DNA of 51,195 nt from Rhodoglobus sp. (GCA_025463605.1 JAODAV010000025.1:1-51195), one strand, 5' to 3'; numbered from the stretch's first letter, positions 40,308-48,749 are shown. The notes: generated by a model from the sequence alone, not told the origin. Made by a program: numbers and translations.

Positions 40308-41263
40308 CAGAGGTTCTTGCCCTTCTTTTCTCGGCCGCCCGACTGGAGCAGGATCGCCATGGTGAGAGCGAGGATCAGCAGCAGCACCGAAAGCGCCGAT
40401 CCGTATCCCACGTGCGCCTGCGGGATGCTGATGCGGTAGATGTAGGTCCCCAGGAACTCAGTGGAGAAGTTCGGCCCGCCGATAGTGACGAGGTAGGGGA
40501 TGTCGAAAGTCTTGAGCGACCCGATCGCTGTCAGCATCGCCAGCGCGACGGTCGTGCCCCACACCCCGGGCCAGATGATGCTGACCAGGATGCGAAGGTT
40601 ACTCGCGCCGTCGATTCGGGCGGCTTCGAGAACCTCGGTGTCGATCTGGCCCATCGCCGCGAAGTAGAGCACGAAGGTCAGTCCGGTGAATTGCCAGATC
40701 TGGATGGCGATGATCACGCCGAGCGCAGTGCTCGATTGTGCCAGCCACGGCTGGGTGAGGAAGCCGAGCCCGATGTGGTCGAGCAGCCAGTTGAACTGGC
40801 CGTTCGCTCCGTAGAACTGCCGGAACACGGGCGCCATGATCGCCGGCGCCAGCACAACGGGAACGAAGATGATGATCTTGTAGATGACCGCGAACTTGAC
40901 CTTCGAGTGAAGCAGCACCGCGAAGGTGATGCCGAGGGCGGTCTGGATCACGAATCCGACGACGAAGAAGACGACCGTGTGCTGCAACGATTGCCAGAAC
41001 ACCGGGTCTTGGAAGATGCGGATGTAGTTGCCCGCGCCGACGCTCGGTGGGTTGGGGGAGAGACCGTTCCAATCGAGCGTCGACGCGTATCCGGTGTACC
41101 CCACCCCGAAGTAGATGACTCCGATGGTGAAGACGAGTGCGGGGAGCACCCAAGGCAGTCCCAGGGGTTGCAAGAGGCGGCGCGGCGCGGCCGCGCCACC
41201 TCTTGCCGGACGAGACGACCGTGACTTGATCAGCCCACGATCTGCAATTGACTTGTCGGTCAC
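40307..41263 (-). CDS. CUT1 ABC sugar importer permease (MalF-like)
   Basis: A 318-residue inner-membrane permease. After a basic N-terminus (KSRSSRPARGGAAAPRR) come about six helices, and the EAA loop is EAARIDGASNLRILVSIIWPG. Starts with GTG 41263, preceded by GGAAGGACGGAG. It lies 56 bases downstream of the binding-protein gene and overlaps the MalG-like gene by 1 base. Forms the membrane channel with that partner. Confidence 0.92.
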   Translation of the reverse strand: MTDKSIADRGLIKSRSSRPARGGAAAPRRLLQPLGLPWVLPALVFTIGVIYFGVGYTGYASTLDWNGLSPNPPSVGAGNYIRIFQDPVFWQSLQHTVVFFVVGFVIQTALGITFAVLLHSKVKFAVIYKIIIFVPVVLAPAIMAPVFRQFYGANGQFNWLLDHIGLGFLTQPWLAQSSTALGVIIAIQIWQFTGLTFVLYFAAMGQIDTEVLEAARIDGASNLRILVSIIWPGVWGTTVALAMLTAIGSLKTFDIPYLVTIGGPNFSTEFLGTYIYRISIPQAHVGYGSALSVLLLILALTMAILLQSGGREKKGKNL

Positions 41264-41319
41264 GACCGCTCCGTCCTTCCCGGTTACTTACTTGCGCTGT
41301 GGTTGTGAAGCCGGCCGGC

Positions 41320-42693
41320 TCATCCGAACTGGTCGAATGTTGCCTGCAGCGTCTTGGCGGCTTCTTCGGGGGTCGCTTCGCCAGCTCCCACTGTCGTAGC
41401 CGCGATACCAACCGCGTTCGTCATGTCCTGGGTCAGGATGCCGAGGCGGGGTTCGGTGATCGTGCCCGCTGCCTTGATCAGATCAGAGATGGGACCGACC
41501 TGCACGTCGGGATCGACGAGAGGGATCTCATCCCAGATCGGCTGGGCCGACTTGAGAGACGCGACTGAGCCGCCCGTGTTGGCGATCAGCTGCTGGCCGG
41601 CCTCGGATGTGCCGAGCCAGATTGCGAACGTCGTCGCGGCAGCAACGTTGGGCGACTTGCTGTTCACGGCCACTGCGTAGTCGACATCACCGAAGAGGTG
41701 GTAGTCGGTGCTGGGCTTGCCGTTGACAGACGGGTACGGAATCGGAATGGTCACGAAGGGCTTCGGGTCAGCAATGCCCGCCGCGGTCATCGCGGCAGTC
41801 ATTCCCTTGATCGTGGCGTACTGCATGTACCACGTGCCCATCATGATCATCGCGACATTGCCGCTGAAGAAGGCGTTGTTGGCGTCTGGGAAGTGCATCG
41901 CACCAACAGCCCCTTCCTGCATGACGCCCTTCGTGAACAGGGACTTCCAGATGGTGAGAGCCTCGACGATGACCGGGTCGGTCCACTTGGCCTTCCCCTC
42001 GGAGGCCGCCTGCCAGACCCCGGGCTTGAGGTTGTCGGCGATCGCCTGGAGGTGGTCGCGGTCGAACGCTGCCTGAGCGGCTCCCTGCACGAAGCAGGTC
42101 ACGCCGTTCGCCTTGAAGACTTCGCAGTCATCAAGCCATTCGTCCATTGTCGTGGGCGGAGTCAGGTCGTACTTGTCGAAGAGGTCCTTGTTGATCCACA
42201 TCGAGCCGCCGTTAGCCGAACCGACGCCAGCGCCGACCAGCTTGCCGCTCTCGGTGTACATCTGGGGAACCGAGACCAGGGCAGAGACCTTCGACTTCCA
42301 GTCCTTGCCCAGCGACTCCTCGAGGGCCGGGGTGATGTCTACCGCCTGCTCGCCGTAGTTGGCGACCTTCGGGCCTGGGGAGATGCCGAACAGGTCCGGG
42401 CCGTTCGGCGAAGCGAGCGCGGGACGCAAGGCCGCATCCCATCCGTCGAGGGTCAGGTTCTTGTACGTGATGTGGATGTCGGGGTATTCCTTGTTGAACG
42501 CGGTGAGGAACTCCTCAGCGGGCCCGGGCTGTGGAGACCATCCCCACCAGGTCAGGTCGCCCGATGTCGCCGATCCTTCGTCAGTCGTGGTGGGGCCTGC
42601 GGCGCAGCCGACGAGGCTTGCCACCGCCACTCCCAGAACTGCGATACCGGCGATGGCACGACGCCTCGACTTGTTTCGAATATTTCTGTGCAT
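41320..42693 (-). CDS. Sugar ABC transporter substrate-binding lipoprotein
   Basis: A 457-residue extracytoplasmic binding protein (family 1, MalE-like). The signal sequence has basic RNKSRRRA, a hydrophobic core, and the lipobox LVGC, so the mature protein would be lipid-anchored at the Cys. The mature part begins LTWWGWSPQPGPAEEFLTAF, then GPDLFGISPG and GNVAMIMMGTWYM, all family features. ATG 42693 is preceded by AAAGGAG, which rules out the longer frame. First gene of the galactoside operon. It should capture beta-galacto-oligosaccharides, judged from the downstream GH42. Confidence 0.93.
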   Translation of the reverse strand: MHRNIRNKSRRRAIAGIAVLGVAVASLVGCAAGPTTTDEGSATSGDLTWWGWSPQPGPAEEFLTAFNKEYPDIHITYKNLTLDGWDAALRPALASPNGPDLFGISPGPKVANYGEQAVDITPALEESLGKDWKSKVSALVSVPQMYTESGKLVGAGVGSANGGSMWINKDLFDKYDLTPPTTMDEWLDDCEVFKANGVTCFVQGAAQAAFDRDHLQAIADNLKPGVWQAASEGKAKWTDPVIVEALTIWKSLFTKGVMQEGAVGAMHFPDANNAFFSGNVAMIMMGTWYMQYATIKGMTAAMTAAGIADPKPFVTIPIPYPSVNGKPSTDYHLFGDVDYAVAVNSKSPNVAAATTFAIWLGTSEAGQQLIANTGGSVASLKSAQPIWDEIPLVDPDVQVGPISDLIKAAGTITEPRLGILTQDMTNAVGIAATTVGAGEATPEEAAKTLQATFDQFG

Positions 42694-42860
42694 TTCCACT
42701 CCTTTGTGAATGCCCAAATACGCAACCCGTGCTGTTGGGTAGGTGATCTCGACGATCAAGTTTCGCTGTTTGCATGGGCAATTTCGCCAACTATTGCAAT
42801 TGTTCGCTGGAAAGTCAATGATCATTGTATGACAAACCATGCAAATGTTTCTAAAAAATT
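42694..42860. promoter_or_regulatory. AT-rich divergent regulatory region with several palindromes
   Basis: Noticeably lower in G+C than the rest of the window. TTGTATGACAA (42825-42835) is a perfect TTGT-N3-ACAA palindrome that fits the TNGTNNNACNA pattern of FadR-like GntR operators. It overlaps CAATGATCATTG (42816-42827), a perfect 12-bp palindrome. TTTGCATG (42769-42776) and CATGCAAA (42838-42845) form a further inverted pair. These are likely binding sites for the GntR protein starting at 42861 and control both directions. Confidence 0.55.
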
Positions 42861-43532
42861 GTGAACGCACTCTCTACCGCGCCACTGTCATCCGTAGTTC
42901 ATGAGGCTCTACGGGAGAGCATCGTGCTCGGAAAAGTTGCGCCCGGCTCGATGATCACGGAAGCCTCTGTTACGGAGCGTTACAGCGTTTCCCGCCCGAC
43001 CGCGAAGGCGGCCGTTGAGCGTCTCGTCGCCGAGGGGCTCCTGTTGCGCGTCGCCAACCGGGCAGCACGGGTACCGCGCCTCGGAATAACCGACATCGTC
43101 GACCTGTACGACAGCCGTCTGATCATCGAAGCGGCCGTCATGCGCCGGCTCGCGAGGCGGATGCGCGTGCCGTCAGAAGCGGCAGCGGCCCACGCTGAAC
43201 TCCTCGCCCACAGCGACGAGGGAGACGAGACCAACTTCACGAAAGCGGACATCGCGTTCCACCGGGCGCTTGTCGCCGCTTCGGGAAGCCCGCGGCTCAT
43301 CCGGATGCACTCGATCGTGCTCGGCGAGACGGAACTGTGCATGGGTCAGATCCGCACCATGCGCGTGATGGACCCTGTCCTCGTCGCCGAGGAGCACCAG
43401 GGTTTGCTGGACGCGATCGAATCCGGCGACGCCGAGCTCACCGCTGAGCTGACACGAAGCCACCTCGAGGGCACCAGAGACAGGCTCGTCGAAGCGCGCC
43501 TACGAGCTACTCCCACCCTGGAACGACACTAA
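42861..43532 (+). CDS. GntR-family transcriptional regulator (FCD/VanR-like)
   Basis: A 223-residue regulator. The winged helix (LRESIVLGKVAPGSMITEASV, then SVSRPTAKAAVERLVAEGLL) covers residues 15-65, followed by a helical FCD domain with the metal-ligand pattern DIAFHRALV, AEEHQGLLDAI and RSHLEGT. The GTG start at 42861 has no good ribosome site; an upstream TAAAAA could be a -10 element. Divergent from the CUT1/GH42 operon and upstream of the aldo/keto reductase and Gfo/Idh genes, so it probably controls the whole galactoside locus. Confidence 0.88.
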   Translation: MNALSTAPLSSVVHEALRESIVLGKVAPGSMITEASVTERYSVSRPTAKAAVERLVAEGLLLRVANRAARVPRLGITDIVDLYDSRLIIEAAVMRRLARRMRVPSEAAAAHAELLAHSDEGDETNFTKADIAFHRALVAASGSPRLIRMHSIVLGETELCMGQIRTMRVMDPVLVAEEHQGLLDAIESGDAELTAELTRSHLEGTRDRLVEARLRATPTLERH

Positions 43533-43545
43533 GGAGCCCGACTTC

Positions 43546-44481
43546 ATGCAACTCAAGCGACGTTCGCTCGGCACAACGGGCCTGCAGGTCACAGCGGTCT
43601 GCATCGGCACGAGCCCGCTCGGCAGCAGTCCGCACCTGTACGGGTACGAGGTCAGTGCGGAACAGGCGATCGATACCGTCAGGTCGGTGCTGACCAGCCC
43701 GTTCAACTTTCTTGACACCTCCAACGCCTATGGCGGCGGGGAAAGCGAGCGCCGCATCGGGCAGGCGCTGAAGGACAGCGGCGGGACGCCCCCCGGATTC
43801 GTGCTCGCGACCAAGGTCGATCCCGATCCCGAGACGGGGGATTTCTCCGGGGTCAGAGTTCGGGTCTCCCTCGAAGAGAGCCTTGAGCGCCTCGGCGTGC
43901 AACGCATCCAATTGCTCTATCTGCACGATCCGGAGCGGATCAGCTTCGAGGAGGGCATGTCGGACACCGGCCCGGTGCAAGCGCTCGTTGCCCTCAAAGA
44001 AGAGGGACTCGTGGATCACATCGGGGTCGCCGGAGGCGCCCTCGACATTCTGCAGCAATACGTCGAGACCGACTTGTTCGAGGTCGTGCTCACTCACAAT
44101 CGCTACACGCTCATCGACCAGTCGGCCGAACCGCTGCTGCGCGCGGCAACTCTCCGTCGCATGGGCGTGGTCAACGCGGCGCCGTATGGCGGCGGGATGC
44201 TCGTGAAGGGGCCGCTGGCGCATCCCAAGTATGCGTATCGGCGCGATGAGGAGTCCATCCGCCAGCGAGCGCTCGAGATGCAGCAGCTCTGCGAGCGGTA
44301 CGGAGTGCCGCTGGCGGCGGCCGCACTGCAGTTTTCGGTACGCGACCCGCGGATCTCGTCGACCGCAGTCGGGGTCTCGAGCCCCGAGCGGGTGGAAGAG
44401 ACGGCTCATTTTCTGAGCTTCCCGATTCCCGACGACCTATGGCGTGACCTTCTTCCCCTTGCGCTCGAGCACGTAGGTTGA
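43546..44481 (+). CDS. Aldo/keto reductase (sugar dehydrogenase type)
   Basis: A 311-residue AKR TIM-barrel. The catalytic tetrad is visible: Asp and Tyr in FLDTSNAYGGGESE, Lys in LATKVD, His in LLYLHDPE. It resembles the bacterial D-threo-aldose/L-fucose/galactose dehydrogenase branch, suggesting NAD(P)-linked oxidation of free galactose or a related aldose to the lactone. ATG 43546 follows AAGGAG. It lies 13 bases after the GntR gene and 16 before the second Gfo/Idh gene. Confidence 0.9.
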   Translation: MQLKRRSLGTTGLQVTAVCIGTSPLGSSPHLYGYEVSAEQAIDTVRSVLTSPFNFLDTSNAYGGGESERRIGQALKDSGGTPPGFVLATKVDPDPETGDFSGVRVRVSLEESLERLGVQRIQLLYLHDPERISFEEGMSDTGPVQALVALKEEGLVDHIGVAGGALDILQQYVETDLFEVVLTHNRYTLIDQSAEPLLRAATLRRMGVVNAAPYGGGMLVKGPLAHPKYAYRRDEESIRQRALEMQQLCERYGVPLAAAALQFSVRDPRISSTAVGVSSPERVEETAHFLSFPIPDDLWRDLLPLALEHVG

Positions 44482-44497
44482 CGACGAAGGGAACCTC

Positions 44498-45478
44498 ATG
44501 CTGACAATCGGGATACTGGGCGCGGCCCGGATCGCACCCCAGTCGATCATCCGGCCCGCGGCCCGCCGGGATGACGTGATCATCGGCGCGGTCGCGTCGC
44601 GCAGCGCGAACGGGGCGCGCACCTATGCGGAGGCGCACGCAGTTCCCACGTCGTACGGCGACTACCCGAGCCTTCTCGCTGACCCGGATGTGGACCTCGT
44701 CTACAACGCCCTCCCGCCTTCCTCACACGCCGAGTGGTCGATCCTTGCTCTCGAGGCGGGCAAGGATGTGCTGTGCGAGAAGCCGTTTGCGATGTCGGCT
44801 GCAGAGGCGACCCGCATGACCCACGCGGCCGCCGCGAACGGCCGTCGGCTCATCGAGGCATTCCACGACCGTTACCACCCCGTGGGCATGCTGGTGAGCC
44901 AGTTGCGGTCGACCAGCAGGATCGGGGAGATCGTACGCATGCAAGCGCGGTTCGCGGCGACCATTCCCTACGACCCCAGTTCGATTCGTCACGATCCCGC
45001 GGTAGGTGGTGGTGCACTCATGGACCTGGGCTGCTACGCAGTGCACTGGGTGCGCACCCTCATGGGTGAGGAGCCGACCGTCGAGACTGCATCCGCAGAG
45101 AGAAACCCGCTTGGCGCGGATGACAGCATCGACGCGTCGCTCGTATTTCCCTCCGGCGCGACGGCAGTCGTGAGCGCGAGTATGACCCCCGGTTCACCGA
45201 CGGCCTCGACGCTCGAGGTCACCGGAACGGCCGGTATGGTCAGCATCGACAACCTGGTCTTCGCTCACCGGGGGCACAGCATCCGCGAGACCATCGGCGC
45301 CATCACTCGCACGTCGACGCTCGCCGGCGACGAGACCTACGACCACCAGCTCGCAGCCGTCGTCACTGCACTCGCCTCGGGCGCACCCCTGCCGACTGAG
45401 GGCGCCGATCCGATTGGCAACATGACGGTGATCGACGCAATCTACCGAGCGGCCGGATTCGAGCGCTCGTACGACTGA
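44498..45478 (+). CDS. Gfo/Idh/MocA-family oxidoreductase (second copy)
   Basis: A 326-residue NAD(P)-dependent sugar dehydrogenase. Rossmann motif IGILGAARIAPQ; the conserved VLCEKPFAMS (EKP present, unlike the copy at 36250); the substrate-side GGGALMDLGCYAVHW with its histidine. It is of the length and pattern of D-xylose/galactose 1-dehydrogenase-like members. The ATG follows GAAGGGA. Together with the aldo/keto reductase it could oxidise the galactose released by GH42. The last codons (ctc gta c-type sequence) are the first unit of a tandem repeat that continues past the stop. Confidence 0.9.
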   Translation: MLTIGILGAARIAPQSIIRPAARRDDVIIGAVASRSANGARTYAEAHAVPTSYGDYPSLLADPDVDLVYNALPPSSHAEWSILALEAGKDVLCEKPFAMSAAEATRMTHAAAANGRRLIEAFHDRYHPVGMLVSQLRSTSRIGEIVRMQARFAATIPYDPSSIRHDPAVGGGALMDLGCYAVHWVRTLMGEEPTVETASAERNPLGADDSIDASLVFPSGATAVVSASMTPGSPTASTLEVTGTAGMVSIDNLVFAHRGHSIRETIGAITRTSTLAGDETYDHQLAAVVTALASGAPLPTEGADPIGNMTVIDAIYRAAGFERSYD

Positions 45479-45528
45479 GACCTCGTACAACTGAACCTCG
45501 TACAACTGAGACCTCGTACGACTGAGAC
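45466..45528. repeat. Four tandem 15-16-bp units containing the stop codon
   Basis: CTCGTACGACTGAGAC at 45466-45481 spans the end of the Gfo/Idh gene including TGA. Variants follow at 45482-45496, 45497-45512 and 45513-45528, the last identical to the first. The array fills the whole gap and ends exactly at the stop codon of the convergent gene at 45529. Confidence 0.9.
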
Positions 45529-45915
45529 CTAGGCGGCGCGGCTCTTGCGGCGAACGCCGATGTGGTCAGCGTGCTGCGCGATCACGATCGTGTCGATCGA
45601 ATCGGGACCGGTGCGACGGATGCGGAGCTCGGCTTCGATCTCGCGCCACAGCAGCACGTGCTCTTCGAGTTTCGTCGTGGGTGCAGCCCGGCGGGCCGGC
45701 ACGTCGCGGGGCGTTGAGAAGGTGCTCGCGACCTCTTGGGAGATGACGTCGGCGACAGTGGAGACGAAGACCGCGTCATCCGCCGTAGCGCGACCGAGCG
45801 TGATGCGAAAACTTCCGCCCGGGCCGAACAGGTCGAAGAGCTTCTGTCTCATCAGGTCGAAGACAAGCTGCTGCTCCGCATCGTCTGCGGCGCTGGCGTG
45901 GCGCGAGTCTGACAT
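45529..45915 (-). CDS. Hypothetical protein (128 residues)
   Basis: Not recognised. Acidic N-terminus, then a helical stretch (EQQLVFDLMRQKLFDLFG), a central beta-like part (SFRITLGRATADDAVFVSTVADVI) and a charged C-terminus ending VRRKSRAA. It has no signal peptide or membrane helix. ATG 45915 is taken as the start, but its GAGG is closer than usual; the frame continues upstream to 45975. Codon use is like that of the neighbours. It stands alone between the tandem repeat and palindromic copy E. Confidence 0.55.
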   Translation of the reverse strand: MSDSRHASAADDAEQQLVFDLMRQKLFDLFGPGGSFRITLGRATADDAVFVSTVADVISQEVASTFSTPRDVPARRAAPTTKLEEHVLLWREIEAELRIRRTGPDSIDTIVIAQHADHIGVRRKSRAA

Positions 45916-46046
45916 GTCCTCATTGTGGAGGACGGTTTTCCGGAGTCCGGCCCAACACGCCGATTCTGCCGCCACTGGCCGATGAGCATCAGGGTTCGAA
46001 CGCGACCATCGAGATGGGACTGGGGCTTACGTGCCGCCTCTGAAAG

Positions 46047-46103
46047 CTCCCGTGAATACGGACAATTGTTAGCCGCCCCCGCAAACGTCCGTATTCACGG
46101 GAG
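46047..46103 (+). repeat. 57-bp palindromic element, copy E
   Basis: The outer 17 bases of each arm are perfectly complementary (CTCCCGTGAATACGGAC at 46047-46063 and GTCCGTATTCACGGGAG at 46087-46103), the best-paired copy in the window. The loop begins GTTAG and ends CCCGC; it is in plus orientation. It lies beyond the 3' end of corA and upstream of the hypothetical gene at 45915, the only copy not between convergent genes. Confidence 0.88.
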
Positions 46104-46149
46104 TCCCTGAGGCGGAGGTCCGTCAAGTCGTGCGCCGGAGGAGAGACCC

Positions 46150-47169
46150 CTACAACCACCCACGCTTCTTGAACACCACATACAGCGTCGCCCCGCACGC
46201 GACCATGAGCCCGACCGCCAGCGGGTACCCCCCGGCCCAGTGCAGTTCGGGCATGAAGTCGAAGTTCATGCCGTAGATGGTGCCGACGAGGGTGGGGGCG
46301 AAAAGGATGGCAGCCCATCCGGAGATCTTCTTCACCTGCTCGCCCTGCTGGATGCTCGTGCGCGAGAGGTTGCGCATCTCGTCGTTCTGGCTCTGTGTCA
46401 CGAGGGTGGAATGCACGGTGAGCGCGTTCTGCAGCAGCTCGCGGAACGAGTCGGCACGCTCGACTGTCTTGATCGCGTGGTCTTGCACGTCGCGCAGGTT
46501 GCGCTGCAGTTCCACGTGCACGTCGTACTTCTCGTATCCGGCGGCGAGGGCGGCGAGCATCCCGACCAGTGGCTGGGTCGCGCGCTGGAACGCCATCGCC
46601 TCCCCGGCTAGCTCGTAGATGCGGCGTGACACGTTCACGTCGCTACCCTCGAAGAGCTGGTCTTCGATCTCGTCGATGTCGTTCTCTAGACCGGCGATCA
46701 CCGGCTGGTACTCATCGACGACCTCATCGAACACCGCGTAGAGCACCGCCTGCGGACCCAGGCCGAGCAGGGCAGGGTTCGCTTCGAGTCGCTTGCGCAC
46801 ACGGCCGAGGTCAGGCGACTCGGCGTGCCGCACCGACACCGCGAAATTGGGTCCGATGAACAGGTGCACCTCGCCGAACTCCACCTCCTCGGGAGCGTCG
46901 AGGTACCGGGCGGGACGCAGCACCACGAAGAGGGTCTCGCCGTAGCGTTCCAGCTTCGGCCGCTGGTGTCCCTTGAGCGCGTCTTCGACCGCCAGGGGGT
47001 GCAATCCGAACTCGTTCGCGACCGAGCGCAGCTCATCCTCGGTCGGTCGGTACATGCCGATCCAGGCGAAGCCGCCGCGGTCGCGAAGCTCCTCGAAGGT
47101 CTGATCGAGAGTCACCGGATGCGCCTGCCGCACGCCCTCCCGGTAGATGGCGTTGTCGACGATGGGCAT
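46150..47169 (-). CDS. corA: CorA-family divalent metal (Mg2+/Co2+) transporter
   Basis: A 339-residue protein with a large cytoplasmic domain (residues 1-275) and two C-terminal membrane helices. The pore signature YGMNFDFMPEL is intact (GMN motif), and the preceding helix ISGWAAILFAPTLVGTI is typical. Works as a pentamer in the inner membrane for Mg2+ or Co2+ flux. ATG 47169 is preferred over the long upstream frame because TACCGT (47176-47181 on this strand) ends 6 bases before it, suggesting a leaderless transcript. Divergent from otsA. Confidence 0.92.
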   Translation of the reverse strand: MPIVDNAIYREGVRQAHPVTLDQTFEELRDRGGFAWIGMYRPTEDELRSVANEFGLHPLAVEDALKGHQRPKLERYGETLFVVLRPARYLDAPEEVEFGEVHLFIGPNFAVSVRHAESPDLGRVRKRLEANPALLGLGPQAVLYAVFDEVVDEYQPVIAGLENDIDEIEDQLFEGSDVNVSRRIYELAGEAMAFQRATQPLVGMLAALAAGYEKYDVHVELQRNLRDVQDHAIKTVERADSFRELLQNALTVHSTLVTQSQNDEMRNLSRTSIQQGEQVKKISGWAAILFAPTLVGTIYGMNFDFMPELHWAGGYPLAVGLMVACGATLYVVFKKRGWL

Positions 47170-47175
47170 GCTGCA

Positions 47176-47231
47176 ACGGTACTGCTCAACCCCGACCGGC
47201 GCAGGGAGGCCGACTGCCGCGCTGGTAACGT
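47176..47231. promoter_or_regulatory. Divergent -10 boxes for corA and otsA
   Basis: TACCGT on the minus strand (47176-47181) and TAACGT on the plus strand (47226-47231) both fit TANNNT. They end 6 and 9 bases before the corA and otsA start codons. No convincing -35 is seen for either. Confidence 0.4.
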
Positions 47232-47240
47232 GGGAACGAG

Positions 47241-48746
47241 ATGTCCTCCCCAACGCGCTCCGAGAACGCGGATTACGATTTCGTCGTCGTGTCGAACCGT
47301 CTGCCGGTCGACCGGGTCGTCGACGCAGACGGTACCGCAAGCTGGGCGCGCTCACCCGGCGGCCTCGTCACCGCCCTCGAGCCCGTCATGCGCGAAGCCG
47401 ACGGCGCCTGGGTGGGCTGGGGTGGCCAGCCCGATCTGACGGTCGACCCGTTCGAGTACGAGGGCATCCACATCGTTCCGGTTGCGCTCAGCGAGTACGA
47501 GATCGAGAACTTCTACGAAGGCTTCAGCAACGACACCCTGTGGCCGCTGTACCACGACGTGATCTCGAGCCCCGGCTACCACCGCGACTGGTGGGAGAGC
47601 TACGTCTTGGTCAATCAGCGGTTCGCGGATGTCGCTGCCGCAGTGAGCGCTGAGAACGCGGTCGTGTGGGTGCAGGACTACCAGCTCCAGCTCGTGCCGC
47701 GCATGCTGCGGGAGGCGCGTCCCGACCTCACGATCGGCTTCTTCAACCACATCCCGTTTCCGCCGTACGGCATCTACTCGCAGCTGCCGTGGCGCACCCA
47801 GATCGTCGAAGGGCTGCTCGGCGCCGACGTGATCGGCTTCCAGCGCGTCGCCGACGCGACCAACTTCACTCGCGCGGTACGTCGCCTCACGCCGTTCCCG
47901 ACGAAGGGCACCGCCATCGAGGTGTCGACTCCCGGCCTACGCGCTCGCCGCGTGATCGCCCGCCCGTTCCCCATCTCGATCGATGCCGGCAGTTACGAGG
48001 CGCTCGCGCGTGAGCCGCGCATCCAGGAGCGCGCCCGCGAGATTCGCGAAGGACTCGGCAACCCGCGCACCGTCATGCTCGGGGTCGACCGGCTCGACTA
48101 TACGAAAGGCATCGGGCACCGGCTGAAGGCGTTCGGCGAATTGCTCGCCGAGGGTCGCATCGATGTCGAAGACGTCACCCTCGTGCAGGTTGCGAATCCC
48201 AGCCGCGAGCGCGTCGCTGCCTACATGCAGCTGCGCGACGAGATCGAGCTCACGGTGGGCCGTATCAACGGCGACTTCGGCACGATCAGCCACCAGGCGA
48301 TCAGTTACCACCATCACGGTTATCCGCGCGACGAGATGGTCGCCCTGTACCTGGCGGCGGACATCCTGCTCGTCACGGCGCTGCGCGACGGAATGAACCT
48401 CGTCGCGAAGGAATATGTAGCGTGCCGGTTCGACGAGGATGGCGTGCTCATCCTGAGCGAGTTCACGGGCGCGTCCGACGAGCTCAAGCGCGCCCTGCTC
48501 GTCAATCCCCACGACATCGAAGGTGTCAAGGAGACCATCCTGTCCGCCATCGCGATGCCGCCGAGGGAACGGTCGGCGCGAATGCGCAACATGCGAAAAC
48601 GCGTGCTCGAGAACGATGTGGCCCGCTGGTCGAGCAACTTCCTGCAGACCCTGGAAAAGGCGCGCGTCGGCCGTTACGACCGAATCGCGCCGCTCGAGCT
48701 TCCCGAGGAGCTCGAATGGACTGTCGACCGCAGGTGGTCGAACTGA
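47241..48746 (+). CDS. otsA: Trehalose-6-phosphate synthase (GT20)
   Basis: A 501-residue family GT20 enzyme that joins UDP- or GDP-glucose and glucose 6-phosphate. Landmarks: VVSNRLPVDR, GGLVTAL, VWVQDYQLQLVP, FFNHIPFPPYGIYSQLPWR, VDRLDYTKGI and RDGMNLVAKEYVAC. Length and motifs are normal for actinobacterial OtsA. ATG 47241 is near a TAACGT box and the protein starts just ahead of the first strand. otsB follows after 3 bases, forming the standard OtsAB operon for trehalose synthesis as an osmolyte and cell-envelope precursor. Confidence 0.96.
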   Translation: MSSPTRSENADYDFVVVSNRLPVDRVVDADGTASWARSPGGLVTALEPVMREADGAWVGWGGQPDLTVDPFEYEGIHIVPVALSEYEIENFYEGFSNDTLWPLYHDVISSPGYHRDWWESYVLVNQRFADVAAAVSAENAVVWVQDYQLQLVPRMLREARPDLTIGFFNHIPFPPYGIYSQLPWRTQIVEGLLGADVIGFQRVADATNFTRAVRRLTPFPTKGTAIEVSTPGLRARRVIARPFPISIDAGSYEALAREPRIQERAREIREGLGNPRTVMLGVDRLDYTKGIGHRLKAFGELLAEGRIDVEDVTLVQVANPSRERVAAYMQLRDEIELTVGRINGDFGTISHQAISYHHHGYPRDEMVALYLAADILLVTALRDGMNLVAKEYVACRFDEDGVLILSEFTGASDELKRALLVNPHDIEGVKETILSAIAMPPRERSARMRNMRKRVLENDVARWSSNFLQTLEKARVGRYDRIAPLELPEELEWTVDRRWSN

Positions 48747-48749
48747 CCC

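Noticed and set aside
180..46103. The palindromic repeats as a CRISPR array
   Set aside because: Copies are thousands of bases apart and in both orientations, with no regular spacers and no cas genes.
180..46103. The palindromic repeats as ordinary intrinsic terminators
   Set aside because: The stem fits, but no T-run follows either arm, and an ordinary terminator would not keep a fixed 57-bp length and a conserved loop sequence at unrelated genes. A factor-dependent role remains possible.
47224..47243. A further LacI-type site before otsA (TGGTAACGTGGGAACGA)
   Set aside because: It shares the TGGnAACG half but lacks the second half-site, and trehalose synthesis is not expected in a glycan regulon.
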